DNA from: Paenibacillus sp. URB8-2
Lineage (GTDB): Bacteria > Bacillota > Bacilli > Paenibacillales > Paenibacillaceae
Length of the DNA: 64,000 bases
Assembly (NCBI RefSeq): GCF_013393385.1
Contig: NZ_AP023239.1
Location: 4,650,001-4,714,000, forward strand
Direction: 5' to 3'
In this document: positions 50,820 to 59,800 of the stretch, piece by piece
Layout: the number at the start of each line of letters is the position of its first letter
Position numbering within the stretch: the first letter of the stretch is position 1
Position numbers and translations under genes: made by a program
The notes under the pieces: model-generated
What the model saw: only the letters and a program-made list of their open reading frames with translations
Told to the model about the DNA's origin: nothing
Database searches by the model: none

Positions 50820-52133
50820 TTACTTCGCGACTTTCTGGTCAATCAGATCGAGCGCTTGTTCCGGCTTGTAAATGCCGTTGATGACGCCGTAAATGCTGTC
50901 GTTAAGCTGGTTGGCCACCGCCTCGCTTACCACGAGATCGGGCTGCGCCTTCGCCCGCTCCCAGCCAGGCTCATTCAGCTTGCTGATCACTTCCGCGTAT
51001 ACCGGATATTTCGCCTTGTCCACGGTTCCCGTATACTTCACGACCGGCGGTGCCTCGTTCTCAGCCATTACCGCTGCGCCTTCCTGGCTGTAGAAGTAGG
51101 CGAAAAACTTCTGGACCGCGTCATACTTGGCCGGGTCATCCTTTACCTTGGCGCTTGCGACCAGCGGAGCCGCGGCGACTGCCATGGCAATCTTCTGGTT
51201 GCCGACGCCGTCGGAGAAGGTCGGACCCCAGGAGAAGCCGGCCGTTTTGCCGATCGGGCTGCCTTCAATCTTCTTCGTTTCCCACACACCGGCATCCAGC
51301 ATGGCGGCCTTGCCGCCGGTGAACATTTCGACCGCCTGGAAGTAAGACAGCGTCGAGACATTTTCCGGGAAAGCCCCGTTCACCCGAAGCTCGTCAATCT
51401 TGTTGAACAGCTTCAAGAAGTCGGGATTGTTGAATTTCTCTTTGCCACTCTCGATGTCGGCGATTTTGTCAAAGAATCCATACCGGGTCAACATGCCGAG
51501 GAAAGCCCACGTGCTGAATGTATCCTTCGAGCCCTTCGCAAGGGTAACGATGTTATTGGCCTTAAAAACTTTCGCCGCCGCCAGCAGCTCCTCATACGTT
51601 TCCGGCACTTTGACTTTATATTGATCGAACAATGCCTGGTTGTACCATAATCCGGTCACGAGCGCCTGATACGGCAGCCCGAACTGCTTGCCCCCCTCCT
51701 GGTAATCGCTTACCATTTGAGAGTCGATGCTTGAAGCAATCTCGGGATTGCTCTTCAGGAAATCGGTCAAATCCAGCAGCAACCCCGCCTGATTCATTTC
51801 CTTGGTCGGAGCCGGCAGCATCCAGAATATATCCGGAAGGTTGCCCGACTGGGACATCATTTTCATTTTCTTGACATGCTCCTGGGTTTCCGCTCCCGTA
51901 AGGTCGATCTTGATATCAGGGTATTTCTCCTGGAACTTTTGTATAATGCCGTACATATAAGGCTCCTGGTCCTTGACGTTGGCTACGTGCATGGCGATAG
52001 ATAATGTAACCGAATCCGTACCTGATGAAGCGTTTTCATTTTTGGGAGCGGTGTTGCTGCCGCATGCCGCCAAACTGAGAATCAACAAACATGCCATCAG
52101 AACAATCGGGAATCTTTTCTTCATGGTTTGCAT
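50820..52133 (-). CDS. sugar ABC transporter substrate-binding lipoprotein, fructan locus
   Basis: This 437-aa family-1 binding protein has a lipobox (SLAAC) and motifs such as PDIFWMLPAPTKEMNQAGLLLDLTDFL and GKAAMLDAGVWE. By context it binds fructo-oligosaccharides or a related saccharide for cytoplasmic GH32/GH172 digestion. The ATG at 52133 lies just after GAGGGGG; another at 52124 (MKKRFPIVL) is also possible. It heads the operon and is divergent from an AraC regulator. Confidence 0.88.
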   Translation of the reverse strand: MQTMKKRFPIVLMACLLILSLAACGSNTAPKNENASSGTDSVTLSIAMHVANVKDQEPYMYGIIQKFQEKYPDIKIDLTGAETQEHVKKMKMMSQSGNLPDIFWMLPAPTKEMNQAGLLLDLTDFLKSNPEIASSIDSQMVSDYQEGGKQFGLPYQALVTGLWYNQALFDQYKVKVPETYEELLAAAKVFKANNIVTLAKGSKDTFSTWAFLGMLTRYGFFDKIADIESGKEKFNNPDFLKLFNKIDELRVNGAFPENVSTLSYFQAVEMFTGGKAAMLDAGVWETKKIEGSPIGKTAGFSWGPTFSDGVGNQKIAMAVAAAPLVASAKVKDDPAKYDAVQKFFAYFYSQEGAAVMAENEAPPVVKYTGTVDKAKYPVYAEVISKLNEPGWERAKAQPDLVVSEAVANQLNDSIYGVINGIYKPEQALDLIDQKVAK

Positions 52134-52305
52134 GTCCCCCTCTGTATCGGTATTCTCCAATATGGCAAATATTGCTTATGCCTTTGAAGTACACCTTTAT
52201 CGTAACCCTATTTTTAGGCTGAGTATTTAGCATAGCTTATTTTTTATTTATCATTTATTGCTTTTATGATACGCTTTCATTTATAGAGGGGAGGGGCTGA
52301 TTCTT

Positions 52306-53175
52306 ATGATTCTGCACCAAATTTCGCCTTACATCCGTGTAGCCATGGATAATATTGTGGAAGATTCCTGGGTTATAAAAGAGAGGCAATTGTTCGATTA
52401 TGAGCTGCTCTACATTATGGAGGGCAAGGTGATCGTGACGATCGAGGATGCGGTTTATGAAGGCGTTCGCGGCGATATTTTTCTGTTCCGGCCGAAGCAG
52501 CGGCATAAAATTAAAAAGGTCGGCAAGCAGCGTCTGCGCCAGCCCCATATCCATTTCGACTTCTTCTATACGGAGGACAGCGAGAAGGTAAAGGTGTCGT
52601 TTCGGCCGATCGAAGAGATTGAACCCGAGGAACTGGCTTATTTCCGGCCGGATATTATCGATGAGATGCCCGTCCCCCTATCCAGCCACCTGCGGCTGAA
52701 GAATCCGGTGCTGATTGAAAAAATGCTGCTGGACATCATCTACGAATACGAAACGAAAATGCCCTACTACGAGTTCAAGGTCAAAGGCTTATTTATTCAG
52801 CTGTGGATTCAGCTGCTTCGGGAAAATTACTGGAGCCTCAACTCCCATGTCGAGACCAATATGCATTCCCTGATGCACATTAAACAATATTTGATGCACA
52901 ATACGAACCGCAAAGTAAGTCTGGATGAAATCTCTAAGATGTCCGGTATCAGCAAGCACTATCTGGTCCGCCTTTTTAGGCAGGCTTTCGGCATGAGCCC
53001 CATCCAATATCATCAGCTCATGCGCGCGCACGCCGCCAGGCATAGGATTCAGTTCACCGCCGACCCGCTGACCATTATCGCTGAGAACATGGGGTTCACC
53101 AGCATTCACGCGTTCAGCCGCTTTTTTAAAACCGTTGAAGGCAAGAGCCCCTCTTATTACCGCCCAAAAGGTTAA
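52306..53175 (+). CDS. AraC-family regulator with N-terminal cupin sensor domain
   Basis: This 289-aa regulator has an AraC_binding cupin (FDYELLYIMEGKVIVTIED, GDIFLFRPKQRHKI) and a C-terminal HTH pair (VSLDEISKMSGISKHYLVRLFRQAFG and LTIIAENMGFTSIHAFSRFFK). RBS GAGGGG. It is divergent from the fructan-type transport operon, its probable target. The shared spacer contains ATGATACGCTTTCAT, a one-base-short resemblance to a cre site. Confidence 0.9.
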   Translation: MILHQISPYIRVAMDNIVEDSWVIKERQLFDYELLYIMEGKVIVTIEDAVYEGVRGDIFLFRPKQRHKIKKVGKQRLRQPHIHFDFFYTEDSEKVKVSFRPIEEIEPEELAYFRPDIIDEMPVPLSSHLRLKNPVLIEKMLLDIIYEYETKMPYYEFKVKGLFIQLWIQLLRENYWSLNSHVETNMHSLMHIKQYLMHNTNRKVSLDEISKMSGISKHYLVRLFRQAFGMSPIQYHQLMRAHAARHRIQFTADPLTIIAENMGFTSIHAFSRFFKTVEGKSPSYYRPKG

Positions 53176-53208
53176 TGCTCCCGTGCAGGTCATTGTCTAC
53201 ATTCATTC

Positions 53209-53263
53209 AGCACAAAAAATCGCACAGCCGCCCGTTTGAAGACGGAGCTGTGCGATTGTGCTG
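53209..53263 (-). terminator. terminator of the GH1 gene (shared with the araC end)
   Basis: On the minus strand AATCGCACAGC pairs with GCTGTGCGATT across TCCGTCTTCAAACGGGCG, followed by TTTTTG. It separates two converging genes. Confidence 0.85.
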
Positions 53264-53298
53264 TCCGTTACACACTTTAGGATTGGCTGCCGGAGTTC

Positions 53299-54762
<1,464 letters not shown>

Positions 54763-54779
54763 TTACGCATCCTAAACCT

Positions 54780-54793
54780 TGGAACGCGTTCCA
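54780..54793. promoter_or_regulatory. LacI-type operator TGGAACGCGTTCCA
   Basis: This 14-bp perfect palindrome with central CG lies between the divergent GH1 and LacI genes, and is the typical form for LacI-family repressors. It probably controls both genes. Confidence 0.8.
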
Positions 54794-54829
54794 TGTCAAG
54801 TATTTTTCATGCGAAGGAGAATAAGCCTT

Positions 54830-55798
54830 ATGTCCACTCTTGACGAGATTGCCAAGCTGTCGGGCTTTTCCAAAACCACGGTGTCCAGGGTCCTGAACCA
54901 CTCCCCGCATGTCAGCCCGGAGACCAGGGAGAAGATTCTCGCCATTATGAAAGAGATGGACTATGTGCCCAACCGGAACGCCATTTCTTTATCCAAAGGC
55001 CAAACCCAGCAAATCGGCATGATCACCATGGACCTCAGCGAGCTTATCCTGCGCTTTATGAACGGCTTCGTCGAAATCTCCGGCCGGTACGGGTTTCAGA
55101 CGATTATTTATACCACCGGCGGGGATAGGCAAAAGGAGCTGCAGGCCTTCGAGGATCTCAAAAGAAAAAGAGTCGACGCCCTGCTCATTCTGACCTCCGT
55201 GAACGATACGAATGTCATTTCTTCCTACTGCAAATATGGGCCGATTGTGTCGTGGCAGCGCATGGACCATCCTGAAATACCGTCAGTCGCTATGAATCAA
55301 TATGACGGTTATGCCCTCGCCCTGGAGCATTTGATTGAGCGGGGCTATAGGCGTATCGCCAATGCATTCGGCCGCCCCAGCAGCATCAATACCCGAAGCA
55401 GACGGTTTGCCTATGAGCAAATCATGGACAAGTATAGTCTTCCTGTGCATGAGAAATGGTATTACTCCTCTATTTACAGAATCCGTGACGGCGAGCGGGT
55501 GGTGCGGTCCCTGATGGGCGGAACGGACCGGCCGGATGCGATTCTGTGCTCCAATGATTTGGCGGCGGCGGGCGTCCTCAGCGAAGCGCGCAGACAGAGA
55601 CTGGACGTGCCCGGGGATCTGGCCATCGTCGGTTTTGATAATTCGGAGCTGTCGCGGACACTCGGCATCACGACCGTCCGGAATCCGATTGCGGGCCAGG
55701 CAGAGAACGCTTTTCTACTGCTGGCTCCTGCGCTGCTCGGGCGAAATCCGCAGCTCCAGCCGCTCTCGTTCAGCCTGGTGAAACGGGAGACTACATAG
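54830..55798 (+). CDS. LacI-family transcriptional repressor
   Basis: This 322-aa repressor has the N-terminal HTH (TLDEIAKLSGFSKTTVSRVLN), hinge helix (YVPNRNAISLSKG) and a periplasmic-binding-like sensor domain with ILCSNDLAAAGVL. The ATG at 54830 follows AAGGAG. A longer ORF from TTG 54779 would run through the operator. It is divergent from the GH1 gene, which it probably represses until a phospho-beta-glucoside is present. Confidence 0.9.
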   Translation: MSTLDEIAKLSGFSKTTVSRVLNHSPHVSPETREKILAIMKEMDYVPNRNAISLSKGQTQQIGMITMDLSELILRFMNGFVEISGRYGFQTIIYTTGGDRQKELQAFEDLKRKRVDALLILTSVNDTNVISSYCKYGPIVSWQRMDHPEIPSVAMNQYDGYALALEHLIERGYRRIANAFGRPSSINTRSRRFAYEQIMDKYSLPVHEKWYYSSIYRIRDGERVVRSLMGGTDRPDAILCSNDLAAAGVLSEARRQRLDVPGDLAIVGFDNSELSRTLGITTVRNPIAGQAENAFLLLAPALLGRNPQLQPLSFSLVKRETT

Positions 55799-56069
55799 TT
55801 ATTTATACCCATTATCTCTGTGCCAACCGGTTAAAAAGGACCATTCCTTTTTTAAAGACTAACAAAACATCATAGCCGGGCCGATACTACTATTGAACTG
55901 CTGTAAAGAATTATATAGGTTGTATCGGCTATCATCGTCCCAAACAAAACACACCTATTCTCCTACCTTTCTCTTCCCTCCCGCCTATGCAGCCGCAGCC
56001 GTTTTAATATAAATTTGCCGTCTGCTGCGCTGGTCCCAGTTTCAAGCCTTTTGCATTATTCAGCTTTAC
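55799..56069. other. intergenic region upstream of the c-di-GMP riboswitch
   Basis: It holds the lacI terminator (55832-55856). AT-rich stretches around 56008 and 55910 could be promoter elements for the riboswitch transcript, without a clear consensus pair. Confidence 0.4.
55832..55856 (+). terminator. terminator of the lacI gene
   Basis: TTAAAAAGGA pairs with TCCTTTTTTAA around CCAT, giving an AT-rich stem ending in T residues. Confidence 0.6.
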
Positions 56070-56164
56070 CCATTGTGACAAAGGCAAACTTGCCGAAAGG
56101 CAAGGACGCAAAGCCATAGGGCCTTCTTCGTCTCCACATCCGGAGAACGAGGGTGGCAGCCGTG
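56070..56164 (+). ncRNA. c-di-GMP-I (GEMM) riboswitch
   Basis: The conserved core appears in order: TGTGACAAAGGCAAAC, a TTGCC-GAAA-GGCAA hairpin with GAAA tetraloop, GGACGCAAAGCC, then a TCTCC/GGAGA receptor stem and GGTGGCAG. A GGCAGC/GCTGCC hairpin follows directly, and a GCG…GC stem with TTTTT near 56222-56245 may be the expression platform. It leads the secreted glycosidase gene. Confidence 0.88.
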
Positions 56165-56379
56165 CTGCCGGAAAAAAAGAATGTCTTCGAAGCTGCGCCC
56201 GTTACGGAGCGCGGCAGTCAGGCGTTCCGGGGGAAGAGCTTTTTGAACGATTGCCACCGTTTGAACGATTGCCTCGTTTGTGAAAAGTTGTTCCTCCTCC
56301 GCCCAAACCGGGCGCTGGTTTGCTTACCCGAGCAAATCGGCGGCGTTAAGGGGTATATTGAACCGGAGGAGAACTTGCT
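56165..56379 (+). promoter_or_regulatory. long leader / expression platform downstream of the riboswitch
   Basis: This 215-nt leader has several GC-rich hairpins, including GGCAGC-CGT-GCTGCC and a weak terminator-like stem ending in AGAGCTTTTT at about 56233-56245. It also has two copies of TTTGAACGATTGCC (near 56250 and 56263). No protein is encoded. Confidence 0.45.
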
Positions 56380-59300
56380 ATGATGACCCAACGCAAAAAA
56401 AATGATCGACCCGTCCCCGAATTACGTGGAAAGAACGCAAGAAAGGCTTCACATTCCCGCTTCCTCGCCAAAGGCATCGCCGCGCTCATGGCGCTGGGGA
56501 TCGCCATCGGCAGCCCGTCCATCCCGGCCGTCAAGGCCTTCGCCGATCAGCAGACGGCCGGCTCCGCGCCTGTTACTGTTGCACAAGACGTTTACGGCAA
56601 TCCTGCAGCCGCCATGCAGCCGGAGTCCGTCCCCGCTGGAACGCTCTGGACCATCGGCACTCATGACGGAAGCTCCGCCGAATTTTCCGATTTCAAAGCC
56701 ATGACCGCTTCTTACGCCGTCTATTCGCCGGATGCCGAACCAAGCACAAGCGGCTGGAAGTCGTTCCCGAAAGGCATGAAGGCCAGCGTTAACAAAACGC
56801 TCAGCATCGATTACTCGCTGAACACCCTGCCTGCTTACGGCCTGGAATTCGACGTGCACATCCTGAATGCCTATATATCCGTTCCCCAGATGGCGGTCTA
56901 TTCGAACGGCAGGCTGGCGGGGCTTCTGCAGATTGCCGGTACGGCCGGCAGCGGCGGAGCCTACGCCTACCGCGACCTCTATCGTCTGTATATACCGAAC
57001 GAGCTGCTGAAGACCGGAGACAACACACTGAAGTTGGAGGTATACGCCGGGGCCTATTCCAGTACTTCGGGGAATGCGTATCTGTGGTACGAGTGGGACG
57101 AGCTGTCCCTGACCGCGCTCTCCGCCCCGACCTCCGAGCCGATCCACGGCCGGTATGTTCATCTGGGAACCGCTGTCGCCAATTCATTCGTCATCAATGA
57201 CGATGTAACCCGGCTCCTGCCCGATTTGACGGAATGGCTCGGCATTGCCTACAGCGGAAATATGATGCGGACAGGCTTCTGGTCTGACACGAGGAAAATG
57301 TGGCAGAACGGCATCGTCTCCTACCTCCAGACCATGAAAGATCTGAATCTGCAGCCGGTGGTCGGAATCTTCGGCACGGACTTTATGAATAGCGCCGACA
57401 TGACCGCCGGCCACATGCCTGACAGCATGAAGACGTATTATCGACAGTTCATGGCCGATTATGGCTCGTATTTCTCTTATCTTGAAATGGACAATGAGCC
57501 CGGCGTGTTCAATCATAACCAGTCCTCACTCGTGGAAATGGCCCAGTTCCTGAAGTCGGAACAGCCCAATACTCCTTGGGTCAAGATGGTCGCTCCCGGC
57601 TGGGCCTACTGGCCGACCAAGGGAACGCCGTACGGCTGGGAGCGGGACCCCGCGCAGCGACGGCCGATCGAAGCGCTGTCGGACCTGACGAACGGCCACA
57701 GCTACGGGCTGTCGGGACTTGCGCAGGGACGAGGCGGCGCCCTGAATGAGAATTTGCTCACCTACAACGGCGGCACGGACGAAGGACTGCCGAAGGAAAT
57801 GGTCATGACCGAATCGGGAGCGAATGATCTGCACGCCGACCAGAGCAAATTCGGCGCTTCAGCGTATAAATTCGCCGCCGCCTTTGACCGGGAAATGCGC
57901 GGAGATATCGGCTACGCGGACCATATTATGCAGCATACCGCTTTCGATTCGTCCTCCCCGAACTACGCGCTGTTTGCCCGTCCGGCCAATTGGAGCACGC
58001 ACCGGTCGGCCGACACGGCGGCCTGGGCGGCCAATTCGGCGGAGGGCGGCGAGACCCGGCTGCGCACCTTCCGCCGCCTGGCGGCGGCCTATGCGACGCA
58101 CGGCGCGCCGCTGCCCTACACCTTCCTGAGCGGCGACGAATCGGCCGGCCGCAAGATCTATGTCCGCGCCGTCGATACGCGCGCGCTCGGAACGTCTTTG
58201 GTCGGCGCCTCGTCCGACAAGCGGATCATCAGCGTCGTGAACTTCGAGCCGGCCGGCACTCCGGCGCGTCATGTGAGCGTCCGGGTCACGCTGCCGGAGA
58301 GCGGCATGTACCGGGTGGAGCAGTACGGGGACGGCAGCACCCTGGGCGCTTCCTATTCGGTGGATGACCGAAGTGTATCGTCCTACCTGGACCTCGACCT
58401 GACCGTAGCCGCCGGAGAAGCGGTTCAGCTCTATTTGACGCCGAAGGAAGATCAGTCGCCGGAGAAGCCGGTCATGGCCGGCGCAGCCATGGCGGCATGG
58501 AATTCCGCCGCGATTGATTGGAACGAAGCGGCGGACAACCGGGGAACGATCGGTTACCGCCTGTACCGCGACGAAGAGGAAATCGCGGCGCTGCCGTCTT
58601 CGGTGACGCAGTTCACCGATACGACGATCGGCTACGACCGCACCTACTCGTATACGGTTCGGGCCGTCGATGATTCCGGCAACGTCTCCGCCCCGAGCGA
58701 CCCGGTGCAGCTGACCGTGCCGGATATGCCGGTTACCCCTGGCGGTCCGGTGTATGAGGCTGAGAAGGCTCAGCTTGGCGGCATCGCCAAAACGGCGGTA
58801 GACTACGCCGCATCCGGCGGCGGCTATGTTCGTGATATGCACGGCAACGGATCGAGCATCAGCATTATCAACATCATGCCGGGCGCCGGCAATTATTCGC
58901 TCCGCATCGGTTACGCCACCTCGGCGGACGCCACATTGAATCTGTATGTCAACGGCAAGATGATCAAGAAGCTGGCCTTCGTTTCAACCGGCAAGAACTC
59001 GGGCGCCGGCGCCTATAAAAGCATAACGGCCGATGTCACGCTTATCGACGGACCGAACACCATCATGCTGCGCCATGACGGCAGCAACACGGGAGGCGTC
59101 AATATCGACTATGCAGAGCTCACTCCCAAGCAGTCATCAACGACGGAGTCCGACTGGCACGATTACGCCTTTAACGATCCGGGCGTCTACTATTCTCCGG
59201 GCGTCCAGACCAATGACAACGGAAGCTGGAACGAAACCGAAGCTCCGGCAGAGGTCGCATCCTTCGGCTTCACGGGAACCGGCGTCCGCTGGCTGTCTAA

Positions 59301-59526
59301 CGTGCAGAGCAATTTGGGCAGAGCGGATGTATATATCGATAACGTGCTGCAGGGCACGATTGACCTCACCGCCGCCGATCTCGAAGGCTACAATAAAGTC
59401 GTATTTGAGAAAAATAATCTGCCGGACGGCGACCACACCCTGCGGATCGTCACCTCGGAAGGCAAGGTAACCTTTAACCGCTACAGCGTCAACGGTCTGC
59501 AGCAGACCCTGCAGCTGGCGAACTAG
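56380..59526 (+). CDS. secreted modular glycosidase-like protein (clan A-type barrel, FN3, CBM6-like)
   Basis: This 1048-aa exported protein has a long signal peptide (about 1-56), an N-terminal beta-sandwich (about 60-245), and a TIM-barrel-like domain (about 250-560) with candidate acid/base E373 (EMDNEPG) and nucleophile E478 (MTESGAND). A beta domain follows, then an FN3 module (about 694-785), a CBM6/35-like module (about 790-915, starting VYEAEKA) and a C-terminal beta domain. No GH number can be assigned. RBS GGAGGAG. The upstream c-di-GMP-I riboswitch suggests a role in biofilm matrix or surface lifestyle. Confidence 0.78.
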   Translation: MMTQRKKNDRPVPELRGKNARKASHSRFLAKGIAALMALGIAIGSPSIPAVKAFADQQTAGSAPVTVAQDVYGNPAAAMQPESVPAGTLWTIGTHDGSSAEFSDFKAMTASYAVYSPDAEPSTSGWKSFPKGMKASVNKTLSIDYSLNTLPAYGLEFDVHILNAYISVPQMAVYSNGRLAGLLQIAGTAGSGGAYAYRDLYRLYIPNELLKTGDNTLKLEVYAGAYSSTSGNAYLWYEWDELSLTALSAPTSEPIHGRYVHLGTAVANSFVINDDVTRLLPDLTEWLGIAYSGNMMRTGFWSDTRKMWQNGIVSYLQTMKDLNLQPVVGIFGTDFMNSADMTAGHMPDSMKTYYRQFMADYGSYFSYLEMDNEPGVFNHNQSSLVEMAQFLKSEQPNTPWVKMVAPGWAYWPTKGTPYGWERDPAQRRPIEALSDLTNGHSYGLSGLAQGRGGALNENLLTYNGGTDEGLPKEMVMTESGANDLHADQSKFGASAYKFAAAFDREMRGDIGYADHIMQHTAFDSSSPNYALFARPANWSTHRSADTAAWAANSAEGGETRLRTFRRLAAAYATHGAPLPYTFLSGDESAGRKIYVRAVDTRALGTSLVGASSDKRIISVVNFEPAGTPARHVSVRVTLPESGMYRVEQYGDGSTLGASYSVDDRSVSSYLDLDLTVAAGEAVQLYLTPKEDQSPEKPVMAGAAMAAWNSAAIDWNEAADNRGTIGYRLYRDEEEIAALPSSVTQFTDTTIGYDRTYSYTVRAVDDSGNVSAPSDPVQLTVPDMPVTPGGPVYEAEKAQLGGIAKTAVDYAASGGGYVRDMHGNGSSISIINIMPGAGNYSLRIGYATSADATLNLYVNGKMIKKLAFVSTGKNSGAGAYKSITADVTLIDGPNTIMLRHDGSNTGGVNIDYAELTPKQSSTTESDWHDYAFNDPGVYYSPGVQTNDNGSWNETEAPAEVASFGFTGTGVRWLSNVQSNLGRADVYIDNVLQGTIDLTAADLEGYNKVVFEKNNLPDGDHTLRIVTSEGKVTFNRYSVNGLQQTLQLAN

Positions 59527-59563
59527 AAGCTGCACTCACAGCGTGCATGTTACCGGCAAGCAG

Positions 59564-59596
59564 GCCCGGTCCGATACCTTATGGGCCGGGTTTTTT
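59564..59596 (+). terminator. terminator of the secreted glycosidase gene
   Basis: CCCGGTCC pairs with GGGCCGGG around a 10-nt loop and is followed by six T. Confidence 0.8.
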
Positions 59597-59714
59597 CATG
59601 ATTTGCCTTCATCTGCCCACGAGGCAGATAGAAGAATGTGCGAGGATAAGGACAGAAAGGGAAGGGCTTCACGCCCAGAGCTCTCCCAACGTTTCCAGTA
59701 AAAGCTTCACCGCT

Positions 59715-59750
59715 AAGGGATTGCCCAAACCGGGCAATCCCTTTATTATT
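59715..59750 (+). terminator. second terminator-like hairpin before the AraC/sensor gene
   Basis: AAGGGATTGCCC pairs perfectly with GGGCAATCCCTT around AAACC, followed by TATTATTG. It lies 50-85 nt before the next start codon, so it may end a short RNA or act as a leader attenuator. Confidence 0.65.
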
Positions 59751-59800
59751 GTTTCTAAATATTTATTCATTAATGGGATGAATAGACAGAGGTGAGAGGA

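Noticed and set aside
52266..52280. cre (CcpA) site ATGATACGCTTTCAT before the AraC gene
   Set aside because: Only one half matches. The other half is one base short, so it was kept as a note rather than called.
57859..58842. 327-aa ORF opposite the secreted glycosidase
   Set aside because: Antisense shadow. The plus-strand protein has continuous modules across this stretch.
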